Source: Salaquimonas sp.
GTDB lineage: Bacteria > Pseudomonadota > Alphaproteobacteria > Rhizobiales > Rhizobiaceae
Assembly: GCA_022340185.1 (NCBI GenBank)
Contig: JAJDOK010000127.1
Span: 1 to 33,561 of the forward strand
Direction of reading: 5' to 3'
Length of the DNA stretch: 33,561 nucleotides
The stretch's first letter is position 1, and every line of letters starts with the position of its first letter. Positions 17,562 to 28,294 of this stretch are shown here, piece after piece. The position numbers and the translations under genes are program-made. Below the pieces are notes generated by a model that saw only the letters and a program-made list of their open reading frames with translations, made no database searches and was not told the DNA's origin.

Positions 17562-17815
17562 GCCTGTTCCGTCGACGATTTTTTTAGAGAACAGCCGATT
17601 ATGGGACAAAAATCGCTAAATCGAATTGAAGTCGCGCCGATCATTTATCTCAAATGCTCGGTATTGGTGTGCGCAGCGATTCTGAATCCGAGATCGCTTG
17701 CGGGTCTTTCGTGGTGTTGAGGTCTGATCCGGGCGGGGCAATCGCGATGCGAAACTGCTATGACCGGGTGCCGAACCGCCGGCTTGAAGGCTGCTGCCGG
17801 CCTTCGCGGAACCCT

Positions 17816-18988
17816 CTACTTGGAGGTGAAGTAGTCCGGTTTCGTCGGCAGGTTGGCCGGCCGGTAGTCATCGCGTGCGGCTATTCGCTCGCGCACCGAA
17901 ACATGGACAAGTGCGTCGTCACGGATGCGGCGGCGTTCGCCGAGCGGCAGATAGAAGGGGCCGATATGCCATTTGCGGCTGGTGGCGGCGTTTCTGCGGC
18001 GCGGCAACAGCAGTTCGACCAGTGGCCACAGGCCGCGCATGGTGCGATTGATGTCGTCCGTCGGGTCGGGGGGAACGTATTTGGTGGCTGAAGCCTTGCT
18101 TTTCTTGCCCAGCACGATGCGGTTGACCGTCGCGGTATTGAAGTCGAGCCCCGCCATCCTGGCCTCGCCGATCATCCAGTCGAGCGGTATCTTGGCCAGC
18201 CCGCTCCTGGCCTCGGGATTGCCGCCGCCGATATCGCCATGACAGCCGACAAACCAGACTTCGCGGAAGTCCTGATCCTTCAGCTTGCCGCGCTTGTCGG
18301 CAGCCGGCAAGATCGGGCCTTTCCAGTATTTCTGGCCGGGCTGCCAGAAATAGGGCTGGAACATGGTGCGCCTTTCGTCGATCGCCACGGCATGGCGCAC
18401 GGTTTCGACCATGTGATTGGTCTGGGTGAACGGCAGATATTCCAGGCTTGGAAAGACCTTCTTGAAGACGATGACGCTGGCCACGGTATCGAAGAGACCG
18501 AGAAATCTGACAGGCGGTTTCCTCGCCTTGAGCATGCGCTCGTAGAGCCGGACCTCCTTTTCGAAGCCGCCGACATCGCTGACCCTCTTGTAGGCGCGGT
18601 AGGCATAGTCGAGCAGGTTGATCTGGTCCTCGGTGATGAGGCCGATGGTGCGCACGAAGCCCGCCAATACCCGGGCGGTGTAGGAACCGCGGCTGAAGCC
18701 GAAGACGTAAATCCGGTCGCCGGGCTTCCAGTTCCTGACCAGGAAGCGGTAGGCATCCTTGACGTTGTCGTCGAGACCGAGCGCGAAGGCCAGACCCATC
18801 ACCTCGTAGAGCTTTGTTCCCCAACGCGTCCATGCCTTGTCGGCGCCGAGCGTGCCGACGCCCGGATCGTAGAAGACTATCTGGTTCTCGTTACGCTTGA
18901 GGCAGCCATAAAGGCGCACGATGTTGGTGCGGTCCTCCTCGATCTCGTTGGAGGTGCCATCAAGCAGGAGAACGAGATTACGTGGCAT
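17816..18988 (-). CDS. DUF2235-family alpha/beta-hydrolase
   Basis: This 390-residue protein opens MPRNLVLLLDGTSNE, the DUF2235 hallmark. It has FGFSRGSYTARVLAGF with the nucleophile-type GxSxG at 97-101 (Ser99), and later FVGCHGDIGGGNPE. The family includes Tle1-like phospholipase effectors of type VI secretion, but many members are orphan cytoplasmic proteins. No Vgr, Hcp or immunity gene is nearby, so a housekeeping or unknown hydrolase is more likely here. The ATG at 18988 has a strong GGGAGGTAG; an in-frame ATG at 19003 lies before that site. Confidence 0.88.
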   Translation of the reverse strand: MPRNLVLLLDGTSNEIEEDRTNIVRLYGCLKRNENQIVFYDPGVGTLGADKAWTRWGTKLYEVMGLAFALGLDDNVKDAYRFLVRNWKPGDRIYVFGFSRGSYTARVLAGFVRTIGLITEDQINLLDYAYRAYKRVSDVGGFEKEVRLYERMLKARKPPVRFLGLFDTVASVIVFKKVFPSLEYLPFTQTNHMVETVRHAVAIDERRTMFQPYFWQPGQKYWKGPILPAADKRGKLKDQDFREVWFVGCHGDIGGGNPEARSGLAKIPLDWMIGEARMAGLDFNTATVNRIVLGKKSKASATKYVPPDPTDDINRTMRGLWPLVELLLPRRRNAATSRKWHIGPFYLPLGERRRIRDDALVHVSVRERIAARDDYRPANLPTKPDYFTSK

Positions 18989-19252
18989 GGCTACCTCCCG
19001 CACCTGCCCCGGCCAATGCGCATCCGGACCGCCCCGGCAACCGGCGAACCGTGCGAATGTATTATTCTACCAGCGATTGCAGCGTTTAAGAAGGCGGGGT
19101 CAGTGCCGGCGAGGTTCATCGAGAGACCGCATCTCGCCTTGCGGGGTGCCGATGGCTGTCCAAAACCATGCGAGGGTGGTCTTGGGCCGGGTTTAGTGAC
19201 GTGATAGGCCGGGTGAATACGGATAGCCGGATCTTGCGACAGGGAGGCCCGA

Positions 19253-19705
19253 ATGGATTACGAAACCGTGCGTGCGGAGGATTTCGGGCGGTCGCTCTCC
19301 GGGCTGGGGCTCAATCTTCTTGTGCGCGATGTTTGCGGACTGGCGTCATTCCTGTGCGACGTCTTCGGCATGCAATCGCACCGCCAGTCTGCGGATTTCG
19401 CCATCCTGACCTATGGCGACCAGCTCTTTCAGCTTCATGCCGATCACACCTATCACAGCCATCCGCTGCCATCGCTCCTGCCCGAGGCGGGGCCGCGCGG
19501 CGGCGGCATCGAGATCAGGCTTTACGAGACCGATCCGGACATGGCGGCCGAGCTCGCTACCGCGCACGCGCACGGCGCGGTCGTGCTCCAGCCGCCGACC
19601 GACAAGCCGCACGGCCTGCGCGAATGCGTCATTCTGTGCGAGAACGGCTATGCCTGGGTGCCGAGCCGCCGGCTCGCCGAGGAAGAGGTTGCACAGGTTG
19701 GGTAA
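19253..19705 (+). CDS. VOC (glyoxalase/bleomycin-resistance/dioxygenase) family protein
   Basis: This 150-residue protein has the vicinal-oxygen-chelate pattern: GLNLLVRDVCGLASFLCDVFGM opens a beta-alpha-beta module. GGGIEIRLYETDPDMAAELA then opens the second, and ECVILCENGYAWVP ends the fold. His442-type metal ligands cannot be assigned with certainty from the sequence. It may be a small metal-dependent lyase, isomerase or ligand-binding protein. The ATG has GGGAGG at good spacing. It converges on ccdB, 33 bases away. Confidence 0.82.
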   Translation: MDYETVRAEDFGRSLSGLGLNLLVRDVCGLASFLCDVFGMQSHRQSADFAILTYGDQLFQLHADHTYHSHPLPSLLPEAGPRGGGIEIRLYETDPDMAAELATAHAHGAVVLQPPTDKPHGLRECVILCENGYAWVPSRRLAEEEVAQVG

Positions 19706-19738
19706 GGGTGCGCTTACCCGGTCCGATGCGCCGTGCAG

Positions 19739-20035
19739 TCAGAAACCGTGAAACAGCATATCGAGCGCGGCGACAATACGGTCGTGTTCCGGCGTCATGT
19801 TGGCGATCTTGTTTTTCAAAGCCGCCCCGGGAACCGCCGACAGGTGTTGCGTGTACATGACCCATTCACGTTCGCCGATCTCAAAGACCGGATTCAGGCG
19901 ATAGGCGGCGTCGTCGCCGGATTTGGGTACCAATGGAACCACAACGCGGGTGGAATAATCCGCCAGAATGTCAGACTGAACATCGAGCAGAAGACCGCTT
20001 TCGACCGGATTATCGTATACGTCGTACCTAGCCAA
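19739..20035 (-). CDS. ccdB: CcdB-family toxin (DNA gyrase inhibitor)
   Basis: This 98-residue protein aligns by eye with CcdB: ARYDVYDNP, LLLDVQSDIL (about 15-24), TRVVVPLVP (about 29-37), NPVFEIGEREWVMYTQHLSAVP (about 48-69) and the C-terminal helix ending LDMLFHGF. CcdB traps gyrase on DNA. The F-plasmid protein ends WGI; here the last residues are HGF, so the Trp is replaced by His, as other chromosomal CcdBs also vary there. The start is TTG at 20035, inside the last codons of ccdA (8-base overlap), a classic coupling that keeps the toxin below its antitoxin. The longer ATG frame would overlap ccdA deeply and lacks family sequence. Confidence 0.92.
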   Translation of the reverse strand: MARYDVYDNPVESGLLLDVQSDILADYSTRVVVPLVPKSGDDAAYRLNPVFEIGEREWVMYTQHLSAVPGAALKNKIANMTPEHDRIVAALDMLFHGF

Positions 20036-20273
20036 TGTGGAACAGCCTGAGCTTTTCAAGCGGCAGGCCGTGCTCCTCCACATACCGGTTCGATGCCTCG
20101 ATTGCCGCCCGGTTCTCTTCGCACCAACGGCGCTCCTTCTCGGCCTTCAGGGCCTTGGCGATGCCATCCTCGGCGGCGCGCGACAGATTGATGGCGAGTT
20201 CGCGGGCTTCCTCGACCATGGCTTTATCGAGGCTGAGATTGGTGGATTTGCGGAATTTGCGCGCAGTATTCAT
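20028..20273 (-). CDS. ccdA: CcdA-family antitoxin
   Basis: This protein of about 81 residues should bind CcdB and repress its own operon. Its N-terminus KSTNLSLDKAMVEEARELAI is the ribbon-helix-helix DNA-binding part. The C-terminal half, ENRAAIEASNRYVEEHGLPL, is the toxin-binding tail seen in CcdA proteins (N..VEExGLPL). There is no Shine-Dalgarno site. The promoter at 20280-20308 would place the RNA start exactly at the ATG at 20273, suggesting a leaderless message; an ATG two codons earlier (20279) is the alternative. It lies directly after carB. Confidence 0.92.
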   Translation of the reverse strand: MNTARKFRKSTNLSLDKAMVEEARELAINLSRAAEDGIAKALKAEKERRWCEENRAAIEASNRYVEEHGLPLEKLRLFHIG

Positions 20274-20291
20274 GCGCATAGCTTATGCGCA
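20273..20291. promoter_or_regulatory. Putative CcdA(B) operator palindrome
   Basis: TGCGCATA and TATGCGCA form a perfect 8-bp inverted repeat around GCT. It covers the -10 element and start codon of ccdA, where CcdA-CcdB complexes autorepress in known systems. The assignment is by position and symmetry. Confidence 0.65.
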
Positions 20292-20308
20292 GGATGCCTG
20301 CGCGTCAA
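20280..20308 (-). promoter_or_regulatory. ccdAB promoter
   Basis: Read leftward, TTGACG (20308-20303) lies 17 bases before TAAGCT (20285-20280). The pair fits in the short gap after the carB stop codon, so ccdAB has its own promoter despite the carB-ccdA spacing. The predicted +1 falls on an ATG. Confidence 0.55.
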
Positions 20309-20311
20309 ATG

Positions 20312-23830
<3,519 letters not shown>

Positions 23831-23869
23831 GCGGGTCCGGTCTTCTTCCTGCGGCGGGCGTACCAAAAC

Positions 23870-23891
23870 GGGCGGCCTTTGGGCGCCGCCC
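23870..23891 (-). promoter_or_regulatory. Terminator-like hairpin in the carB leader
   Basis: Read leftward, GGGCGGC (23891-23885) and GCCGCCC (23876-23870) form a perfect 7-bp stem with an 8-base loop, followed by GTTTTGG. It sits between the candidate promoter and the start codon, 40 bases before the ATG, where an attenuator would lie. The U-run is short, so termination would be partial. Confidence 0.5.
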
Positions 23892-23925
23892 GCTACGTCA
23901 CGCATCGATTGCTGGCTGAAGCGGC

Positions 23926-23955
23926 CTTATAGGGGAGGAATCGGGGCGATGTAAC
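23926..23955 (-). promoter_or_regulatory. Candidate carB promoter
   Basis: Read leftward, GTTACA (23955-23950) lies 18 bases before TATAAG (23931-23926), five of six matches to TATAAT. The predicted RNA start is about 89 bases before the carB ATG. Confidence 0.5.
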
Positions 23956-24005
23956 CCCCGAAAAGAGGGAAAATTGGGGGCATCTTGGCGGAAGCGCGGA
24001 AGCGC

Positions 24006-24317
24006 CTACTCCGCCGCCTCGGCCTTCTCGTCCGCGGGCATGTCGGAGGTTTCCTCCGTGTCCTCGACCGGTTCGCCGATCATTTCAAGGAATTCCGCGG
24101 GCACCGGCTTGGTGTCGGTGCCATTGAAACCGCCAATGCCGGCCGACAGCGCATAGCAGGCGAGTTCCACGGTCTTGGGGATACCGACGGACTTTCCGTC
24201 GCGCTTGCCCTTTTCGTAATACTGGATCACCCGCTTCTTCAGACCGAGCAGTTCGGCCGCATCCTTCTGTTTCAACCCGAGGCTTTTGCGCCATGACCTG
24301 AACTGGTCGGGTGTCAT
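24006..24317 (-). CDS. XRE-family helix-turn-helix regulator
   Basis: This 103-residue protein has a Cro/CI-type helix-turn-helix at about 5-45 (QFRSWRKSLGLKQKDAAELL, then KKRVIQYYEKGKR). A hinge VGIPKTVELACYALSAGI follows, as in many rhizobial XRE proteins, then an acidic C-terminal tail (EPVEDTEETSDMPADEKAEAAE in pieces). It may regulate itself or the divergent small gene at 24621. The start at 24317 fits the domain; a longer frame to 24383 adds 22 residues without family sequence. Confidence 0.88.
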   Translation of the reverse strand: MTPDQFRSWRKSLGLKQKDAAELLGLKKRVIQYYEKGKRDGKSVGIPKTVELACYALSAGIGGFNGTDTKPVPAEFLEMIGEPVEDTEETSDMPADEKAEAAE

Positions 24318-24430
24318 CGCGGTTCGCTTTCCAAACAACTCGCATGCCGATGCATAATCAACAGACCGGCAAGGTATTAGCACAATCGATAATCAAGCGG
24401 GTTTTCCCTCTCAATGCAAGAACGAAAAAT

Positions 24431-24503
24431 GCACGAGGTGCGTACCGGCGCTTGACAAAAACGCACCTTGTGCACATATTGGGATTTGAAACGCACAGGG
24501 TGC
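24431..24503. promoter_or_regulatory. Triple GCAC-N3-GTGC operator array
   Basis: Three 11-bp palindromes, GCACGAGGTGC (24431-24441), GCACCTTGTGC (24463-24473) and GCACAGGGTGC (24493-24503), are centred 32 and 30 bases apart, about three helical turns each. The middle copy lies between the -35 and -10 of the rightward promoter, the third just after it. The regulator is unknown; the adjacent XRE protein is the obvious candidate. Confidence 0.78.
24452..24480 (+). promoter_or_regulatory. Sigma-70 promoter of the 43-codon gene
   Basis: A perfect TTGACA (24452-24457) lies 17 bases before CATATT (24475-24480). The predicted RNA start is near 24487, giving a leader of about 134 bases. An operator copy fills the spacer, so repression by blocking RNA polymerase is likely. 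Confidence 0.72.
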
Positions 24504-24620
24504 GCATACCCAAGGTCAATTGTCGCTCTTGGGTGCCAATATGGAATGCGGATTAACCGCAAATACAGGATTGGCGAGCACACTCTTCGAACAAGAAACG
24601 CCGAAGAAAGGACGAGTGAA

Positions 24621-24752
24621 ATGCTTTCGGATCTCTATCTCGGCAGAAGCTATATCGTTCCGGGCAAGATGGACATGCATCGTCATGCCACATTTTCTTG
24701 CGGGATGGCCAAGCTGGCCGCGCGCGTGAAGGCACTCTTCCGCCGCAGCTGA
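24621..24752 (+). CDS. Small protein of 43 residues, unknown function
   Basis: The ORF reads MLSDLYLGRSYIVPGKMDMH and ends KLAARVKALFRRS. It has an amphipathic, basic C-terminus and one cysteine in FSCGM. AGAAAGGACGAG lies upstream of the ATG. The gene has its own promoter, three operator copies and a strong terminator 18 bases after the stop, so a discrete transcript is very likely. Whether the product is the peptide or a regulatory RNA that happens to carry an ORF is open. I recognise no family; it is not a DUF1127 protein. It diverges from the XRE regulator at 24006-24317. Confidence 0.6.
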   Translation: MLSDLYLGRSYIVPGKMDMHRHATFSCGMAKLAARVKALFRRS

Positions 24753-24769
24753 CCACAGTTCTGTCGACC

Positions 24770-24807
24770 ATCAAAAGGGCCGCGGAAATTACCGCGGCCC
24801 TTTTGAT
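24770..24807. terminator. Strong Rho-independent terminator after the 43-codon gene
   Basis: ATCAAAAGGGCCGCGG (24770-24785) and CCGCGGCCCTTTTGAT (24792-24807) pair perfectly over 16 bp around AAATTA. The CCTTTTGA end supplies the U-run inside the stem, so it could work in both directions. Confidence 0.9.
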
Positions 24808-24930
24808 TCGCACCATGCGCAAGGACCGTTTGCCGCTTGCGTCATGCTGGATGGCAGCGATAATGCTAACCCATGGGAATGCGGCGGCGAAGTGTTGCCG
24901 CGAAGGGTCTGGCAGACGGAGGAAATGCCG

Positions 24931-25905
24931 ATGCGCTGGCGAGGCAGACGGCAAACCACCAATATCACGGATGTACGCGGGCAAAGTGGTGGATTGGGCG
25001 GCGGCCTGGGCATTCCGGGCGGCTTCGGCAGGGGAGGCGGTCCGTCCATACGCATTCCGATGGGCGGGCGCAGCGGCGGCGGAGGGCTGGGCTGCGGTAC
25101 GCTGATCGTCATCGGTATCGTGATGTGGATGCTCGGCATCAACCCGATGGTACTGCTCAACAGCCTCGGCGGGGATCTGGGCGGCAGTCTTGGTGGCGGA
25201 TTGGGACCATCGGTCACGCAACAGCAGGCGCCGACGGGCGCAGGCCGGCAGGGCGGGGCGAACCAGAACGAGATGACCCAGTTCGTGCGCACCATCCTCG
25301 CCTCGACCGAGGATGTGTGGACGGACATCATGAAAGGCTATGGCAAGAGCTACCCGCCACCCGAAACCATCCTGTTTACCGGCGGCGTGCGTTCGGCCTG
25401 CGGCATGGCCTCCTCGGCCACCGGGCCATTCTACTGTCCCGGCGACAAGAAGGTCTATATCGATCTCAGCTTTTACGACACGCTGGCGCGGCAGTTCGGC
25501 GCCAAGGGTGATTTCGCGCAGGCCTATGTGCTGGCGCACGAGGTCGGCCATCATGTCCAGAACATCATCGGCGTGCTGCCGCAGTTCAACCGAATGCGCC
25601 AGTCCATGGGCAAGCTTGAGGCCAATCAGATGTCGGTGAAGGTGGAATTGCAGGCAGACTGTTTCGCCGGCATCTGGGGCCACTATGTCTCCAAGGAGGG
25701 CTGGCTTGAGCGCGGCGACCTGGAGGAGGCGATGGATGCGGCGACCAAGATCGGCGACGACAACATCCAGAAGCAGACGCAGGGCTATGTCGTGCCGGAT
25801 GCGTTCACGCATGGCACCTCGGCACAGCGCAAGAAATGGTTCCGCCGCGGCTTCGATTCCGGCCGGATCGAATCCTGCGACACGTTCAACACGCGCGATC
25901 TCTAG
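24931..25905 (+). CDS. Neutral zinc metallopeptidase, YpfJ family
   Basis: This 324-residue protein has a Gly-rich N-terminal region, one membrane segment at about 55-76 (GTLIVIGIVMWMLGINPMVL) and a C-terminal zinc-peptidase domain. LAHEVGHHVQN places the HExxH zinc site at 203-207, and VELQADCFAGIW near 238-249 supplies the likely third ligand Glu. It probably faces the periplasm. Substrates of this family are not established. The ATG at 24931 has GGAGG with about 8 bases between; an ATG two codons before is too close to that site. The long in-frame extension upstream lies partly over the preceding terminator region and is unlikely. Confidence 0.92.
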   Translation: MRWRGRRQTTNITDVRGQSGGLGGGLGIPGGFGRGGGPSIRIPMGGRSGGGGLGCGTLIVIGIVMWMLGINPMVLLNSLGGDLGGSLGGGLGPSVTQQQAPTGAGRQGGANQNEMTQFVRTILASTEDVWTDIMKGYGKSYPPPETILFTGGVRSACGMASSATGPFYCPGDKKVYIDLSFYDTLARQFGAKGDFAQAYVLAHEVGHHVQNIIGVLPQFNRMRQSMGKLEANQMSVKVELQADCFAGIWGHYVSKEGWLERGDLEEAMDAATKIGDDNIQKQTQGYVVPDAFTHGTSAQRKKWFRRGFDSGRIESCDTFNTRDL

Positions 25906-25936
25906 GCGAATCCGGGAGACGGCCTGATTCGCGTTT
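25906..25936 (+). terminator. Weak terminator-like hairpin after the zinc peptidase gene
   Basis: GCGAATC (25906-25912) pairs with GATTCGC (25926-25932) around a 13-base loop, followed by GTTTG. The large loop and short T-run make it weak. Confidence 0.3.
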
Positions 25937-26004
25937 GCGCCACGCGTCTGCCCTGTTCCCGGGCTATGCGTTCAATACGCAATCCTGGGTGATGGGAGTG
26001 ATCC

Positions 26005-26535
26005 GTGGGACTGATGTCGAAAGGCATGACTGGCGCCAGCGCGGCAATCGGTCTTGCGCTGTTCTCGCAGGCGCCGGAGTTCGCGCAGCAATATCGCCAG
26101 CGTCTCGGCGGCGCGGTCGAGGAATTGCGTGCCGTCGTTGCCGATTTCGACCGCGACGCCCAGGCCTCGTCCATGAGCCGTGCGCAAGCGCTTGAAGCGA
26201 TGGCGGCCGCGTCACAGCGCTTCACGCGCGACCGTGGCGCGAGCATGACGCGCACGATCGAACGCTTCGACGGGCTATTTGAGCAGCAGACGTCGATGGA
26301 GACGTCAGGGACACTGACCCGGCCGATCATTGTGCTGCGCAATCCCGACACCCAGGTGCTGGAAGGCGCCTGGGGGATTTTCGAACCGGCCTTGCCGTTG
26401 ACGCTGCCCGGCGTTGTCTATGGCGGGATTGGTGCACTCGTCTTCGCCATGGCGGCGCGGCTCGGCGTGTGCACGACGCGTTCGCTCAGACGCAGACGCA
26501 GCGACCGGTTGCTCGGAGTTGGAAGGACCACCTGA
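26005..26535 (+). CDS. DUF2937-family protein
   Basis: This 176-residue protein matches DUF2937 by SQAPEFAQQYRQRLGGAVEE (about 21-40) followed by LRAVVADFDRDA. The N-terminus has a short hydrophobic segment (SAAIGLALFSQAP), and a second lies near 131-151 (LTLPGVVYGGIGALVFAMAA), ending in a very basic tail. An inner-membrane protein of unknown role is the best description. The start is GTG at 26005 with GGGAG six bases before; an ATG three codons on is the alternative. It converges on the hydroxylase gene with 4 bases between. Confidence 0.85.
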   Translation: MGLMSKGMTGASAAIGLALFSQAPEFAQQYRQRLGGAVEELRAVVADFDRDAQASSMSRAQALEAMAAASQRFTRDRGASMTRTIERFDGLFEQQTSMETSGTLTRPIIVLRNPDTQVLEGAWGIFEPALPLTLPGVVYGGIGALVFAMAARLGVCTTRSLRRRRSDRLLGVGRTT

Positions 26536-26539
26536 CAAA

Positions 26540-27466
26540 TCATCTGGTTGAAGCGTTTTGCCGCCGCACCAGAAAGGGCAGTAGCATGATTCGCGCGACC
26601 TGGCCGGAACGCGGATAGCTGTCTGGGTCGTAGACACCAAGCTGCTCCGGTACCCGGCCCGGTCGATAGATGAAACTGCCGAACAGGATGTCGATCAGCG
26701 ACAGCGCGACTGCGTAATTGCCGCTTTCTTCCGTGTCGGCACTGTGATGGTAGCGGTGCAACTCGGTGCCGACGAAGATGTAGTTGAACCAGCCGGCGCG
26801 CAGATCGAGATTGGTGTGCGAGAACAGTCCCTGTATGCCGATCACCATGTTGGCCAGCACGACTGTTTCGGCCGAGGCGCCGAGCAGGTAGAGCGGCAGG
26901 ATGGTGACAAGGCCGCGAACGATAAACGTGTTCACCGGATGACCGGCCGGGTGCATCAGCACATAGACCTGCTCCGGCAGATGGTGGGCGGCATGCGAGC
27001 GCCACAGAAACCGGCCGAAAGGACCGGGAGCCTCGTGGGCGATGCGGTGCTGCCAATACTGGAAAAAATCGACGACGAAGATGGCAACCGGCACCGAGAG
27101 GAATAACGGCACGCCGGTTAACACGCCCGAATGCCCCTTGCCGAGTTCGACACCGATCCAGGCGAAGGCCAGATTGGTGGCGAATATCGTGGCGCCATTG
27201 ACGGCGAAGAACTGGATGTCTCGGGCGAATGAACGCCAGGTCATGCACCATTTGTCTTCGACCGGCCAGACGAATTCCAGCCCGATCAGCAACAGCGCGG
27301 TGCCGACAATGCAGGCGCCGGAAACGGCGACCATGTTCACGCCGAGCACATCTGCATGCAAGACGAGGCCTATCGAGGCAATGAAGGCAATTGGCCAGGT
27401 TAGCCACTGAACGGGAAAGGGTGGACTGGCCAATTGAACAGATCCGTGAAGTTCAACGGTTGTCAT
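26540..27466 (-). CDS. Sterol desaturase/fatty acid hydroxylase-type membrane protein
   Basis: This 308-residue integral membrane di-iron enzyme has about five hydrophobic segments in its first 200 residues. The histidine clusters of the family are present: HRIAHE at 140-145, HAAHH at 158-162, His217 (SHTN) and HRYHH at 237-241. It probably hydroxylates or desaturates a lipid chain using oxygen; the substrate is unknown. Its start overlaps the stop of the TetR gene by four bases (ATGA), so the two form a coupled operon. The ATG at 27466 follows GGGAGAA. Confidence 0.9.
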   Translation of the reverse strand: MTTVELHGSVQLASPPFPVQWLTWPIAFIASIGLVLHADVLGVNMVAVSGACIVGTALLLIGLEFVWPVEDKWCMTWRSFARDIQFFAVNGATIFATNLAFAWIGVELGKGHSGVLTGVPLFLSVPVAIFVVDFFQYWQHRIAHEAPGPFGRFLWRSHAAHHLPEQVYVLMHPAGHPVNTFIVRGLVTILPLYLLGASAETVVLANMVIGIQGLFSHTNLDLRAGWFNYIFVGTELHRYHHSADTEESGNYAVALSLIDILFGSFIYRPGRVPEQLGVYDPDSYPRSGQVARIMLLPFLVRRQNASTR

Positions 27467-28071
27467 TGCTGTTCTCCCTCGGCTTGCATTTGCGGACACA
27501 GGCCGATCCAGAGTGCGTCGAGCATGGCCTCAACTCCTTGCGGCGGGATCGTGCCGCCGTGAAAGCCCATGATCTCGAACAGGACCAGGCTATGGGCGGT
27601 GGCGACCATCAGGCCCGCTGCGGCGCGTCCGTCGACCGGGCTGACATCGCCCCGCTCGCGTAACTCGCCGAATCGTTTGGCCAGCGCAGCGGTGATAGAC
27701 ATCACGGCCGGCTCCGACGATTGACGCATGATGTTCTCAAGCCCGATGTCAGGTTGGGAAATGAGCGGCAGTACCAGCGGTAGGGTTTCACGCATATGGG
27801 CAAGCAGGCTGCGCATGACTTGTGACAGGGCGCCACGGATGTCATCAATGTCATCGAGCGGGTCGAGGATCAACGACATGTCCGGTAGCGGCGGGACCAT
27901 GGCCGCGACGACGAGTTCAGACTTGGTTGGATAGCGTTTGAAGATCGCGGCCTCGGAAACGCCGAGCCTTTCTGCGACGTCCTTGATTGTCGCGCTGAGT
28001 CCGTCATGGCTGAAAACCTCGCGGGCAGCTGCAAGCAGCGCATTGTTGGTGATAAGGGGAGGCCGGCCCAT
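27463..28071 (-). CDS. TetR-family repressor
   Basis: This 202-residue regulator has the N-terminal TetR helix-turn-helix at about 8-55 (ALLAAAREVFSHDGLSATIK, then VSEAAIFKRYPTKSEL). A variable ligand domain follows. It most likely represses its own operon with the hydroxylase through the palindrome at 28082-28107, 11 bases before its start codon. A ligand related to the hydroxylase substrate or product is an inference. Confidence 0.93.
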   Translation of the reverse strand: MGRPPLITNNALLAAAREVFSHDGLSATIKDVAERLGVSEAAIFKRYPTKSELVVAAMVPPLPDMSLILDPLDDIDDIRGALSQVMRSLLAHMRETLPLVLPLISQPDIGLENIMRQSSEPAVMSITAALAKRFGELRERGDVSPVDGRAAAGLMVATAHSLVLFEIMGFHGGTIPPQGVEAMLDALWIGLCPQMQAEGEQQ

Positions 28072-28081
28072 GATGATTCCA

Positions 28082-28107
28082 TTAGTAAGTATGTAATAAC
28101 TTACTAA
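28082..28107. promoter_or_regulatory. TetR operator palindrome
   Basis: TTAGTAAGT and ACTTACTAA form a perfect 9-bp inverted repeat around ATGTAATA, in AT-rich DNA unlike its surroundings. It overlaps the -10 of the tetR promoter, the classic place for autorepression. Confidence 0.82.
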
Positions 28108-28129
28108 ATATAAAATTGTTTGCTGTCAA
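28101..28129 (-). promoter_or_regulatory. Promoter of the tetR-hydroxylase operon
   Basis: Read leftward, a perfect TTGACA (28129-28124) lies 17 bases before TAGTAA (28106-28101), which is inside the operator arm. The -10 is only a partial match. Confidence 0.6.
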
Positions 28130-28175
28130 GACCGGTTGATCGGGCTTCGGGAGGGACCAACATCAAAATGCAATG

Positions 28176-28202
28176 CCGTCCGCACTCAGGCCATGCGGAC
28201 GG
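28176..28202. repeat. Inverted repeat in the gap between tetR and the small basic protein gene
   Basis: CCGTCCGCA and TGCGGACGG pair perfectly over 9 bp around a 9-base loop. It lies about 95 bases after the stop of the leftward small gene and could mark its 3' end, but only a distant, weak T-run (CATTTTG) follows. Confidence 0.45.
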
Positions 28203-28294
28203 ACGGATCCGGTCTGAAGAATGGCGCGATGACATGCGTGCTGGCCGGCAGTGCGGCAGTCACGGGTCAGGTGTGGCGATGCGTGCCAAATTTC

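Noticed and set aside
15804..17720. Long rightward frame of 638 codons
   Set aside because: It is antisense to the GGDEF-EAL gene, which has complete domain motifs; long antisense frames are common in GC-rich DNA.
17600..17815. Promoter or small RNA between the DUF2235 and GGDEF-EAL genes
   Set aside because: Only weak imperfect inverted repeats and no convincing promoter or T-run were seen.
17816..18988. Type VI secretion phospholipase effector (Tle1)
   Set aside because: DUF2235 and GxSxG fit, but there is no VgrG, Hcp, PAAR or immunity-like gene nearby.
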